Source of the DNA: UBA5796 sp040752455
Lineage (GTDB): Bacteria > Chloroflexota > Anaerolineae > Anaerolineales > Villigracilaceae
DNA length: 64,000 nucleotides
Direction of reading: 5' to 3'
Assembly (NCBI GenBank): GCA_049324115.1
Contig: JBMOMN010000010.1
Span: 76,041-140,040 of the forward strand
The translations under genes were made by a program, and so were the position numbers. Below are positions 32,214-39,960 of the stretch, one piece after another. Position 1 is the stretch's first letter, and the number at the start of each line of letters is the position of its first letter. The notes beneath the pieces are model-generated. The model worked only from the letters and a program-made list of their open reading frames with translations. It made no database searches and was not told where the DNA came from.

Positions 32214-32540
32214 CTAATCGCAGTTCGGGACACCCAAAAAACAGGGCATCTGGTCGAGGAGGATACCGGTCCACAACCACCCGATGAGGAACAAAATAGC
32301 GGCCCCGGCCAAAAGGCCGGCGGGATTTGCCGTGAGCCGGTTCCCCGCCCGGAGGTCCCGCACGACCGAATTCAGGATCACGATGAAAGCCAGCGGCAGC
32401 ATCCACATGATCCCGAATAACGGGAATGGGAAATCTTCATCGAAACCTCGCCGGTTGACCCATTCGAGGATCACGAACGGGAGCACGAGGATCGAACTGA
32501 TGATCGCGGGTGATCGAAAGTTTGTAATGGCGGTTTTCAT
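32214..32540 (-). CDS. Small membrane protein of unknown function
   Basis: 108 residues with three likely membrane helices (IISSILVLPFVILEW, FGIMWMLPLAFIVILNSVV, PAGLLAGAAILFLIGWLW) and a short C-terminal tail with two Cys (PCFLGVPNC). The ATG has a GGAGATGTT ribosome site. No family recognised, and it is isolated between convergent and divergent neighbours. Confidence 0.65.
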   Translation of the reverse strand: MKTAITNFRSPAIISSILVLPFVILEWVNRRGFDEDFPFPLFGIMWMLPLAFIVILNSVVRDLRAGNRLTANPAGLLAGAAILFLIGWLWTGILLDQMPCFLGVPNCD

Positions 32541-33033
32541 AACATCTCCTTTCCATTCTACACTTTCCTGGCAAAAACTCTCTCAGTGAGGGAATATATT
32601 CACCTCAGGGCCTGGATATTTTACCGGAAAACAACCCCGGATGCCTTTTTCGGGGCATGGAGCTTTTTCCATTCAATTTCCCGCCCAACCCTGGGCACGG
32701 CTGTTTTCGTAATGCAACTTGGACTCTACTGCAAAAACCTTTTTCACCGCGAAGGCCGCGAAGAGCGCAAAGAATTTCGGCTCTCCCGTTTTACCGGGAA
32801 CGAGCCTAAACACGAAGTGGCACAAAGACTCTCAAAGGGGGAAAAGGCACAGCGCCGATCGTGTTTTCCTTCGTTGACTTTGTGTTCCTTCGTGTTTCAA
32901 AGGTTTTCCGGTAAAACAGGATGGCCAGAACCCATGCACTGATCACGGAAAACCGCCAAAGGCCAAAAAGGGAACCCCTCCCCCCGGAATGGTGTATAAC
33001 CTGTACAATACAAGCTCTCCGGAGAGCGTTTAT
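32541..33033. other. Gene-free region holding a 298-bp inverted-repeat element and the ECF promoter
   Basis: No gene seen. It contains the inverted-repeat element described separately (32619-32916) and, near its right end, TACAAT at 33004-33009, a possible -10 for the sigma-factor operon. Confidence 0.55.
32619..32916. repeat. MITE-like element with TTTTACCGGAAAAC ends
   Basis: Perfect 14-bp terminal inverted repeats TTTTACCGGAAAAC (32619-32632) and GTTTTCCGGTAAAA (32903-32916). The interior carries CACCGCGAAGGCCGCGAAGAG and a CGTGTTTTCCTTCG palindromic portion. No open frame inside. Confidence 0.75.
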
Positions 33034-33594
33034 TTGGATGAACCCACATTGATCCGCCTCGCCGCGAACGGCGACGCGGCCGCCTGGGAGCCGCTGGTGC
33101 TCGCCCACCAGCAGGCGGTCTTCAGGCTGTCGTACCTGCTCCTCGGCGACCCCGACGACGCGGAAGACATCGCCCAGGAAACCTTCCTGCGCGCCTGGAA
33201 ACATCTCAGGCGTTTCGACCCGGCCCGTCCCCTGCGTCCCTGGCTGCTGAGCATCGCCTCCCGCCTGGCGAGCAACCGCCGCCGCTCCGCCGGGCGTTAC
33301 GCGGCGGCCCTGATGCGCGCCTTCCGCAGCCAGCCGCAGCCCGCCGGCATCGAAGAAAAGAGCGCCCGGCGACTCCAGGCCGGCGAGCTGTGGAAGGCGG
33401 TCCAAAAATTGAACACCTCCGACCAAAAGATCATCTACCTGCGCTTCTTCCTCGAACTCTCGGTGGCCGAAACCGCCCAGGCCTTGCGCATCGCCGAAGG
33501 CACGGTCAAATCGAGGTCGAACCGCACCCTCCAAAAACTGCGCCGCATCATCCGGCACGATTTCCCCGCCCTCCTCGACGGAGATGCCCCATGA
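33034..33594 (+). CDS. ECF-family RNA polymerase sigma factor
   Basis: About 186 residues. Region 2 (VLAHQQAVFRLSYLLLGDPDDAEDIAQETFLRAW) and region 4 (LNTSDQKIIYLRFFLELSVAETAQALRIAEGTVKSRSNRTLQKL) are complete. The frame opens at ATG 32989, but a TACAAT box (33004-33009) and GGAGAG (33020-33025) favour TTG 33034 as start. It overlaps the next gene by 4 nt (ATGA), the usual sigma/anti-sigma layout. Confidence 0.9.
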   Translation: MDEPTLIRLAANGDAAAWEPLVLAHQQAVFRLSYLLLGDPDDAEDIAQETFLRAWKHLRRFDPARPLRPWLLSIASRLASNRRRSAGRYAAALMRAFRSQPQPAGIEEKSARRLQAGELWKAVQKLNTSDQKIIYLRFFLELSVAETAQALRIAEGTVKSRSNRTLQKLRRIIRHDFPALLDGDAP

Positions 33595-34373
33595 ACGAGA
33601 TGGATTTCGAGACCTACGTCAGCGCCATAGCCAAACGGATGGACTATCCGCCCACGCCCGACATCGCCGGGAGCCTCGGACCGCGTCTCCGCCCCGCGCC
33701 CCGTCCCCGGATCGTTCCTCGACCCTTCGGCTCCGCTCAGGGCAAGCGCCTGGCCTGGTCGCTGACCCTCGTCCTGGTCCTATGCTCGAGCCTGATCCTC
33801 ATCCCGCCCGCCCGCGCCGCGCTGATCGAATTCATCCAGATCGGCATCGTGCGCATCTTCAAACCCGAGGCCGCGCCGGTCACCGTCACCCCCGCCCCGA
33901 CCGCCCAGCCCCTGCTGCCGTTCCTCAACCGCATCCTGGGCGAGACCAGCCTGGAAAACGCCGCAGCGCGGGTCAACTTCCCGGTCCGGGTTCCGGCCTA
34001 CCCGTCCGGTTTGGGCCGCCCCGACCACGTCTTCGTCCAGGAGGCCAACGGCGAAATGGTCATCCTCGTCTGGCTCGACCCGCAGGACCCGTCCAAAGTC
34101 CGCATGAGCCTGCACATCATCCCGGCGGGCAGTTGGGCCATTGACAAGGCAGCCCCGGCCATCGTCCAGGAGACCGAAGTGGGCGGCCTGCCCGCCGCCT
34201 GGACGGTGGGGCCGTACCCGTTGTGGCTCACCAACGGCGAGGTCGAGTTCACCCGCCTGGTGGACGGGCACGTGCTGATCTGGGCCGACGGCGGCCTGAC
34301 TTACCGCCTGGAAACCGGCCTGCCCCTCGAAGAAGCCCTCAAAGTGGCCGAATCGTTACAGCCAATCCCGTAG
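33591..34373 (+). CDS. Membrane-anchored probable anti-sigma factor
   Basis: 260 residues: short cytoplasmic N-terminus, one membrane helix (LAWSLTLVLVLCSSLILIP, about 50-68), and an extracytoplasmic domain resembling DUF4367 (VNFPVRVPAYPSGLGRPDHVF, WLTNGEVEFTRLVDGHVLIWADGGLTYRLE). It overlaps the ECF gene by ATGA, so co-regulation is near certain. A clear zinc-binding anti-sigma motif is absent, so control may differ from the ZAS type. The peptide RPFGSAQGK is encoded by a repeat that entered the frame (33719-33746). Confidence 0.78.
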   Translation: MNEMDFETYVSAIAKRMDYPPTPDIAGSLGPRLRPAPRPRIVPRPFGSAQGKRLAWSLTLVLVLCSSLILIPPARAALIEFIQIGIVRIFKPEAAPVTVTPAPTAQPLLPFLNRILGETSLENAAARVNFPVRVPAYPSGLGRPDHVFVQEANGEMVILVWLDPQDPSKVRMSLHIIPAGSWAIDKAAPAIVQETEVGGLPAAWTVGPYPLWLTNGEVEFTRLVDGHVLIWADGGLTYRLETGLPLEEALKVAESLQPIP

Positions 34374-34446
34374 GGCGGGATACCCTTGATGGAACCTTTC
34401 CGGCGCGGGCGGTGTACACCAGTAAACCGCCCCAAAGGAGGCTAAT

Positions 34447-35340
34447 ATGATTACCCGATTCCGTCTTTTAGTGGTGCTGGCGCTGGGACTGGCGCTGGTG
34501 TTGGCCACCCCGGTCTTTGCCGGGGGTTGGGCCGTCATCACCCTGGACGAACTGCCGACGGGGGTCGTGGCGGGCGAACCGCTCAGCATCGGCTTCACCG
34601 TCCGGCAGCACGGCAAGACACCCCTGCCCGGCCTCGACCCGACGATCACCGCCTGGATTGACAAATCCGAATCGTTCGTCGTCCACGCCGAGGAGAGCGG
34701 CGAGCCGGGACATTACACCGCCACGCTCACCTTCCCCACAGAAGGCGTCTGGGCCTGGTCCATCCAGGCCTTTATAGACCAGCCCATGCCCGCCTTGAAC
34801 GTGGCTGCGGGCGCGGCGGCTCCGCCTGCGGGCCAGACGGCCGCAAAGACCGCCCCCGTGACGTCCCCGCTCCCGCTGCTCTGGACCGTCCGCATCCTGG
34901 TGCTGGGCCTCGGCCTGTTTGGTCTGGTAGTGGCTTTGAAACGCAAAAGCCGCGCCGCCCTGGCCCTGACCGCTTTCGCCCTGGTCGCCGGACTGGCTTC
35001 CTTCGTGATCGGCCCGCCCGTCCCGGAGGTGGAGGCGCAGAGCAAGCTGCCGGTCAAGGCCGTCGGCGACCCGTCCCTGTCCCAGGTGGAGTTGGGCCAG
35101 CAGTTGTTCGTCGCCAAAGGCTGTATCACCTGCCACGTCAACCGCAAAGTCCCGAACAGCTCCGGTTACTTTACCGTTGGGATGGGCGCGCCGGACCTGA
35201 CGACGTTCTCCGCCAGCGCGGAGGTCTTGCGCATCCGCTTGAAGGACCCGGCCCAGGCCAACTCTGCCACCCAGATGCCGAACCTGGGCCTGGACGAAGC
35301 CGAGATCGAAGCCCTGATCGCGTTCATCAATTCAAAATAA
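34447..35340 (+). CDS. Membrane-anchored cytochrome c with N-terminal FixH/YtkA-like domain
   Basis: 297 residues: signal peptide 1-25, an Ig-like YtkA/FixH-type domain (VVAGEPLSIGFTVRQHGKTPL, GHYTATLTFPTEGVWAW), a membrane region (about 140-200), and a C-terminal class I cytochrome c domain with haem motif GCITCHV and probable distal Met in ATQMPNLGLDEAEIEAL. It lies 73 bp after the sigma/anti-sigma pair and has its own GGAGG site, so it may be part of that regulon. Electron partner unknown. Confidence 0.85.
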   Translation: MITRFRLLVVLALGLALVLATPVFAGGWAVITLDELPTGVVAGEPLSIGFTVRQHGKTPLPGLDPTITAWIDKSESFVVHAEESGEPGHYTATLTFPTEGVWAWSIQAFIDQPMPALNVAAGAAAPPAGQTAAKTAPVTSPLPLLWTVRILVLGLGLFGLVVALKRKSRAALALTAFALVAGLASFVIGPPVPEVEAQSKLPVKAVGDPSLSQVELGQQLFVAKGCITCHVNRKVPNSSGYFTVGMGAPDLTTFSASAEVLRIRLKDPAQANSATQMPNLGLDEAEIEALIAFINSK

Positions 35341-35358
35341 GGGGAAAGATTTACCCAT

Positions 35359-35387
35359 GCAGACGGGAAAACATCCCGTCTGTTTTG
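35359..35387 (+). terminator. Terminator after the cytochrome c gene
   Basis: CAGACGGGA pairs with TCCCGTCTG, then TTTT. Confidence 0.8.
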
Positions 35388-35400
35388 ATTCCAAGCCGGG

Positions 35401-35406
35401 TACAAT
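35401..35406 (+). promoter_or_regulatory. -10 box of the glycosyltransferase gene
   Basis: TACAAT, 6 nt before ATG 35413. Confidence 0.5.
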
Positions 35407-35412
35407 CAACCC

Positions 35413-36588
35413 ATGCCCATCCTGATCCTCTCCACCCTCCTCTGCATCTCGGCCCTGGCCATCCTCACCTGGCTGCACAACCAGCACCACCTCGACATCC
35501 TCGCCGAACCCTGCCCCCCGCCCGGCGACGACGCCCCGCTCATCTCGGTCATCGTCCCGGCCCGCAACGAAGAACGCAACATCGGCGAGTGCGTCGCGGG
35601 CCTGCTCGACCAGACCTACCCGCACTACGAAGTCATCGTGGTAGACGACCGCTCGACGGACGCCACTTTGGAAATCCTGGTCTCGATACGCTCCGCTACT
35701 CGACCGGCGGATAAGTTAAAAATCATCCACGGTGTGGATTTACCCCCGGGCTGGGCCGGCAAACCCCACGCCCTCACCCAGGGAGCGGAAGCGGCGCGGG
35801 GGGAGTGGCTGTTGTTCGTGGACGCCGATACCTTTCTCACCCCCGAGGCGTTGTCCGCGGCGCACGCCAAAGCCGTCCAGACCGGGGCCGACCTGTTCAC
35901 CGTGCTGACCCGCCAGGTGATGCTCAGCTTCTGGGAGCGGACCCTCCTGCCGCTGGTGATGACGGCCCTCTCGACCGGCTTTTCGCCGCGCAAGGTCAAC
36001 GATCCAGACCGAAAAGAGGCCATCGCCAACGGGCAATTCATCTTCATCAAGCGCAGCGTCTACGATGCCACCGGCGGGCACGCCGCCATCAAAGGCTCGA
36101 TCGTGGAGGACAAAGACCTGGCTGTGCTGGTCAAGGGACGCGGCTACCGCCTGGTCCTGGCCGACGGGCAACAGATAGCCGCTACACGCATGTACACCTC
36201 CCTGCCCGAAATGTGGGAGGGCTGGACCAAGAACATCTACCTCGGCCTGAAAGACAATATCGGATTGGTTGTGTTGGGCGTGTTTGGAGCCTTCCTGGCC
36301 GTCATCACCGCCCTGGGGCTGCCGCTCTGGCTCGGGGCCGGGATCGCCTGGTTAACGGTGGCAGGCCCATCGTCTGGGGCGCTCGGGGTCGTCGTCGAGG
36401 CCGCGCTCGTTTGGGGGTATCTCATCTTCTGGCGCGTGACGGCCTCCCGGGCCATGGGCGTCCCCGGCTGGTACGCGCTGACCACGCCCCTCGGCGCGGC
36501 CGTCTTCGCGGCCATGATGCTCGCCTCAGCCTGGAACGTGCTCTCCGGCAGGGGCGTGACCTGGAAAGGCCGCACCTACGTGCGTTAG
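35413..36588 (+). CDS. Family 2 glycosyltransferase, membrane-bound
   Basis: 391 residues. An N-terminal membrane anchor, the GT2 domain (ISVIVPARNEERNIGECV, VIVVDDRSTDAT, FVDADTFLTPEAL with the DxD-like site, IVEDKDLAVLVKGRGYRL) and several C-terminal membrane helices. The layout matches processive or lipid-linked GT2 enzymes of the CrtQ/HpnB kind, which glycosylate carotenoids or other lipids. The acceptor is unknown. The segment VSIRSATRPA after the DDRSTDAT strand is encoded by a repeat, GGTCTCGATACGCTCCGC (35679-35705), inserted in frame. Confidence 0.88.
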   Translation: MPILILSTLLCISALAILTWLHNQHHLDILAEPCPPPGDDAPLISVIVPARNEERNIGECVAGLLDQTYPHYEVIVVDDRSTDATLEILVSIRSATRPADKLKIIHGVDLPPGWAGKPHALTQGAEAARGEWLLFVDADTFLTPEALSAAHAKAVQTGADLFTVLTRQVMLSFWERTLLPLVMTALSTGFSPRKVNDPDRKEAIANGQFIFIKRSVYDATGGHAAIKGSIVEDKDLAVLVKGRGYRLVLADGQQIAATRMYTSLPEMWEGWTKNIYLGLKDNIGLVVLGVFGAFLAVITALGLPLWLGAGIAWLTVAGPSSGALGVVVEAALVWGYLIFWRVTASRAMGVPGWYALTTPLGAAVFAAMMLASAWNVLSGRGVTWKGRTYVR

Positions 36589-36668
36589 GGTACGGCATTT
36601 GGGAAAATCGGGAAAATGTCATAAAATAAATACGACAGCATCAGTCCAATTCAGGGATTACACTCAGA

Positions 36669-36686
36669 TTGTGACGCAAGTCACAA
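36669..36686 (+). promoter_or_regulatory. CRP/FNR-type operator of nrfHA
   Basis: TTGTGACGCAAGTCACAA, a perfect palindrome fitting TGTGA-N6-TCACA. A -10 TACATT at 36707-36712 would start transcription near 36719, placing the operator centre at about -41.5, the class II activation distance. Confidence 0.75.
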
Positions 36687-36706
36687 TGAGAATTCGTGAA
36701 ATCAGG

Positions 36707-36712
36707 TACATT
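36707..36712 (+). promoter_or_regulatory. -10 box of nrfHA
   Basis: TACATT; no -35 match, as expected where a CRP/FNR protein bound at -41.5 replaces it. Confidence 0.5.
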
Positions 36713-36772
36713 AAGCACACCTTAACCGGCGCGCTGTGCGCGTTGGATACATCCTGAACGAAGGGAGAATGC

Positions 36773-37246
36773 ATGACCAAACTACCCATAATTGTGGCAG
36801 TGGCGGCGCTGCTGGTCGTCGTGGGCGTCGGTATGTACGTGACCGATTTCACGGCCTACCTGGGCAATAACCCGGCCACCTGTAACAACTGCCACGTGAT
36901 GGATGCGGCCTACGAAGGCTGGTACCACGCCGCCCACCAGGAGTGGGCCACCTGCGCCGATTGCCACACCCCGCACGCCTTCATCCCGAAATACTATATC
37001 AAGGCCAAGTCGGGCTACCATCACGTCACGGCGTTCGCCTTTGGAAACATCCCGAACGCCATCCGGGCCAAAACCGAATCGCGTGACATCGTGCAGGAGA
37101 ACTGCATCCGCTGTCACGAAGCCACGGTAGAGGGAGTCGTCGGCGAGCCGATGCCGACCGACCGCTACTGTTTCGAATGCCATCGCAGCGTGGCCCACGG
37201 CGAGCGCGGCATTTCACTTTTACCCTACCAAGACCTTGGCAAATAA
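36773..37246 (+). CDS. nrfH: Cytochrome c nitrite reductase small subunit NrfH
   Basis: 157-residue NapC/NirT-family quinol dehydrogenase. An N-terminal membrane helix (IIVAVAALLVVVGVGMYV) is followed by four haem motifs: CNNCH, CADCH, CIRCH and CFECH. It passes electrons from menaquinol to NrfA on the outer face of the membrane. The Met after the first haem (CNNCHVM) corresponds to the unusual axial ligand of NrfH. GAAGGGAGAA precedes the ATG. nrfA follows after 15 bp. Confidence 0.95.
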   Translation: MTKLPIIVAVAALLVVVGVGMYVTDFTAYLGNNPATCNNCHVMDAAYEGWYHAAHQEWATCADCHTPHAFIPKYYIKAKSGYHHVTAFAFGNIPNAIRAKTESRDIVQENCIRCHEATVEGVVGEPMPTDRYCFECHRSVAHGERGISLLPYQDLGK

Positions 37247-37261
37247 CGAGGAGAACCAACA

Positions 37262-38578
37262 ATGAAAAAATCCACCCTTTACATCATGACCGGGATCATC
37301 GTCGTGCTGGCGGCCGGCCTGGTCGGCGTGCTGCTGTTCCTGAAGAACCAGCCGCCGCAGGAACGCGGCTTCGAGCCGCTGGTCGAGATCGCCCAGATGG
37401 AACCGGATTCGTCGAAGTGGGGCATTAACTTCCCCAACCAGTATTCCAGTTTCCTGAAAACCGAAACCAACGCCATTGACACCACCTACGGCGGTTCGAG
37501 CCAGTTCTCGCACCTGGAGAAAGACCCGCGCCAGGTCATCCTGTTCGCCGGTTACGGATTCAGCAAGGATTACAACGACGACCGCGGCCATGCCAACGCA
37601 TTGGAAGACGTGCGCGCCACTGCACGGGTCAACGAAACCACACCCGGCACGTGCTACTCCTGCAAGAGTTCCAACAATCCCGGCCTGTGGGCCGAAATGG
37701 GTATGGAAGAATTCGACAAGATGAAATTTAGCGAACTGGGAACCCACATCAACGAGACCATCGGCTGCGCCAACTGCCACGAAGCCGGGACGATGCGCCT
37801 GATCGTGACCAACCCGGCTTTGGCCGAAGCCTTCGAGCGCCAGGGCAAAGACTGGACGACCTTCACCCGCCAGGAAATGCGGACGGTGGTCTGCGCCAAT
37901 TGTCACGTCGAATATTATTTCAAAGGCGACGGCAAGTACCTGACCTTCCCCTGGGATAACGGCACCAAAGCCGAAGAGATGATCGAATATTACGAGTCTT
38001 ATGAGTTCAAAGATTGGGAATATCCCGAAACCGGAACACCGATGCTCAAAGCCCAACATCCCGAATACGAGATGTTCACCGCCGACAGCACCCATTACAA
38101 CGCCGGCGTGGCTTGCGCCGACTGCCACATGCCCTACACGCGTGACGGGGCCAGCAAATACTCCAGCCACGACGTCAAATCCCCGTTGCTGACGGCGGAG
38201 CAATCCTGCGGCCAGTGCCACACCGACGTGAGTTACGTAGTCGGGCGGGTCAACATCATCCAGAATCAGGTCTACGAGACCAAGATCGCCACCGAAGACG
38301 CCCTGGTGGACGCCATCAACGCCATCAAGGCCGCTGCGGCCAACCCCAACGCCGACGCGGCCCTGCTCGACGAAGCCCGCAGCCTGCACCGCCAGGCCCA
38401 GTTCATGTGGGATTACGTTTCAGCCGAGAACAGCATGGGTTTCCACAACCCCGAATATGTCTTGAGCCTGCTCTCCCAATCCACCGATATGGCCCGCCAG
38501 GCCCAGATGAAAGCGGCCCAGTCGGTCAACGACCCGTCCCTGCTCGAGGTGGGCACGTACTACAACGCCCAGCCGTAG
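37262..38578 (+). CDS. nrfA: Pentahaem cytochrome c nitrite reductase NrfA
   Basis: 438 residues. Reduces nitrite to ammonium outside the membrane. An N-terminal anchor or signal is followed by the catalytic haem motif CYSCK (131-135) and four CXXCH motifs: CANCH (169-173), CANCH (211-215), CADCH (285-289) and CGQCH (316-320). The active-site Tyr218 (CHVEYYF) and the region around Lys263, Gln265 and His266 (KAQHPEYEMF) are present. The CXXCK form marks the classical, not the CXXCH, type. The CRP/FNR-type operator upstream predicts induction without oxygen. Terminator at 38599. Confidence 0.97.
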   Translation: MKKSTLYIMTGIIVVLAAGLVGVLLFLKNQPPQERGFEPLVEIAQMEPDSSKWGINFPNQYSSFLKTETNAIDTTYGGSSQFSHLEKDPRQVILFAGYGFSKDYNDDRGHANALEDVRATARVNETTPGTCYSCKSSNNPGLWAEMGMEEFDKMKFSELGTHINETIGCANCHEAGTMRLIVTNPALAEAFERQGKDWTTFTRQEMRTVVCANCHVEYYFKGDGKYLTFPWDNGTKAEEMIEYYESYEFKDWEYPETGTPMLKAQHPEYEMFTADSTHYNAGVACADCHMPYTRDGASKYSSHDVKSPLLTAEQSCGQCHTDVSYVVGRVNIIQNQVYETKIATEDALVDAINAIKAAAANPNADAALLDEARSLHRQAQFMWDYVSAENSMGFHNPEYVLSLLSQSTDMARQAQMKAAQSVNDPSLLEVGTYYNAQP

Positions 38579-38598
38579 CAGGTTCCAGATACGGCCCG

Positions 38599-38636
38599 AC
38601 GCTTCCCGGCGAGGTTTTACCGTCGGGAAGCGTTTT
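38599..38636 (+). terminator. Terminator of nrfHA
   Basis: CGCTTCCCG pairs with CGGGAAGCG, then TTTT. Confidence 0.75.
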
Positions 38637-38695
38637 GATTCGGGGGTGATCCCTCATTAACCCCATCTTTAGCCGAAAAATAACCCATAACCTGC

Positions 38696-38724
38696 TTGAC
38701 AACCCGCCTCCCGGTCGTTATAGT
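38696..38724 (+). promoter_or_regulatory. Sigma-70 promoter of the DeoR-NosL-like regulator gene
   Basis: TTGACA, 17-bp spacer, TATAGT: the best consensus promoter in the window. Confidence 0.75.
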
Positions 38725-38771
38725 TTGATAAATTCTGTTACACCTCTGTTATAAATCACAAAGCGAAACAA

Positions 38772-39329
38772 ATGGCCGAGACCTACTCAAACCGTCAAAA
38801 AAGTATCCTCAAGAAGCTGGAACAGAGCGGCGAGATTTCGATCCAGTTGCTGGCCGATTCCCTGTCCGTTTCGACCATGACCATCCACCGCGACCTCAAC
38901 CGGCTTGAATCGGCCGGGCTGGTGGTCAAGAAGCACGGCAGTGTGGCGCTGTCTGCCAGCCGGGCCGCGCCGGACAGCAACACCTGCGCCATGTGCGGAC
39001 GGGCCGTCAACGACCGGACGGCCTTCACCCTCAACCTGACCAACGGCGAACAACTGCGCGCCTGCTGCGCCCATTGCGGCCTGATGCTGCAACAGAAGGT
39101 CGCCGATGTCTGGCAGTCCATGACCCGCGACTTCCTGCACGGTCACGTGGTCAGCACCTCCCAGGCGGTCTTCCTGATCGAAAACGAGCTGACCATTTGT
39201 TGCGCGCCCAGCGTCCTGACCTTCGGCAATCGCAGGGATGCCGAACGATTCCAAATGGGGTTCGGGGGCAAAATTGCAGGGATGGAGGAGACCATCGAGT
39301 ACCTGCGCGGGATGATGCACGCAAAATAG
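38772..39329 (+). CDS. DeoR-type HTH regulator fused to a NosL-like (metal-binding) domain
   Basis: 185 residues. Residues about 5-60 are a DeoR winged helix (QKSILKKLEQSGEISIQLLADSL, STMTIHRDLNRLESAGLVVKKHG). The rest resembles NosL/TRASH copper-site proteins, not a sugar-phosphate sensor: CAMCGRAV, CCAHCGLML, ICCAPSVLTFGNRRDAERFQMGFGG. Cys residues at CAMC, CCAHC and CC are plausible Cu(I) ligands. It precedes a PCuAC copper chaperone gene by 86 bp on the same strand, so a copper-responsive switch is the natural inference. Not experimentally known to me. Confidence 0.8.
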   Translation: MAETYSNRQKSILKKLEQSGEISIQLLADSLSVSTMTIHRDLNRLESAGLVVKKHGSVALSASRAAPDSNTCAMCGRAVNDRTAFTLNLTNGEQLRACCAHCGLMLQQKVADVWQSMTRDFLHGHVVSTSQAVFLIENELTICCAPSVLTFGNRRDAERFQMGFGGKIAGMEETIEYLRGMMHAK

Positions 39330-39414
39330 ACAGCGTGATGTTCAAATAAACCGGCTTTCGGGGACTTTCACAAAAATCCCAAAGGCCCAAAATTATTCTT
39401 ACCAGGAGCGTAGT

Positions 39415-39885
39415 ATGAAGAAAAGTATCGGTACTATCGTTTTATTAGGCGCGCTGATTCTCAGCGCCTGCGGCGGTTCGCACGGCGACATCGAAGTGCA
39501 TGAACCCTGGTCTCGCCCGGCTTTTCAGGACGGGACCGGCGCGGTGTATTTCGAACTCCACAACCACGCCGAAACCGGGGACGAACTGCTCAGCGTTTCG
39601 ACAGACATTGCCGAGGCCGCGGAACTGCACCTGTCGTCCGTTGACGAGAACGGCGTGATGCAGATGCAAATGCAACCCTCCATCCCCCTCGGCCCCGACG
39701 CCGACGTTTTGTTCGCCCCCGGCGGCCTGCACATCATGTTGATCGGCCTCAAGCAAGACCTCGCCCCAGGCGAGACCTTCGACGTGACCCTGCATTTCAG
39801 GAACCACGAAGACCTCCTCCTGACCGTCACCGTGCTGGACGAAGGCGGCAGCATGGACATGGACGACGACCACGACTCCCCCTGA
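39415..39885 (+). CDS. PCu(A)C-family copper chaperone lipoprotein
   Basis: 156 residues. Lipoprotein signal with lipobox ILSAC (Cys19), then the PCuAC domain. The copper motif H-x(n)-M...H-x-M is visible: ELHLSSVDENGVMQMQMQP and GGLHIMLIGLK. These proteins deliver Cu(I) to cytochrome oxidase CuA or related sites outside the membrane. The Met/Asp/His-rich tail (SMDMDDDHD) may bind extra metal. It is paired with the DeoR-NosL-like gene upstream. Terminator at 39897. Confidence 0.9.
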   Translation: MKKSIGTIVLLGALILSACGGSHGDIEVHEPWSRPAFQDGTGAVYFELHNHAETGDELLSVSTDIAEAAELHLSSVDENGVMQMQMQPSIPLGPDADVLFAPGGLHIMLIGLKQDLAPGETFDVTLHFRNHEDLLLTVTVLDEGGSMDMDDDHDSP

Positions 39886-39896
39886 CCCCGGAATTC

Positions 39897-39927
39897 AAAA
39901 GCGCCTCGTCATCACGAGGCGCTTTAC
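39897..39927. terminator. Bidirectional terminator between the PCuAC and Crp/Fnr genes
   Basis: AAAAGCGCCTCGT pairs with ACGAGGCGCTTT. Confidence 0.85.
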
Positions 39928-39960
39928 TGATCCCTACTCTCCACTCTCTGATCTCTTTCC

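Noticed and set aside
32989..33033. ATG 32989 as the sigma-factor start
   Set aside because: The promoter -10 (33004-33009) lies inside that extension; TTG 33034 with GGAGAG upstream fits better, though not proven.
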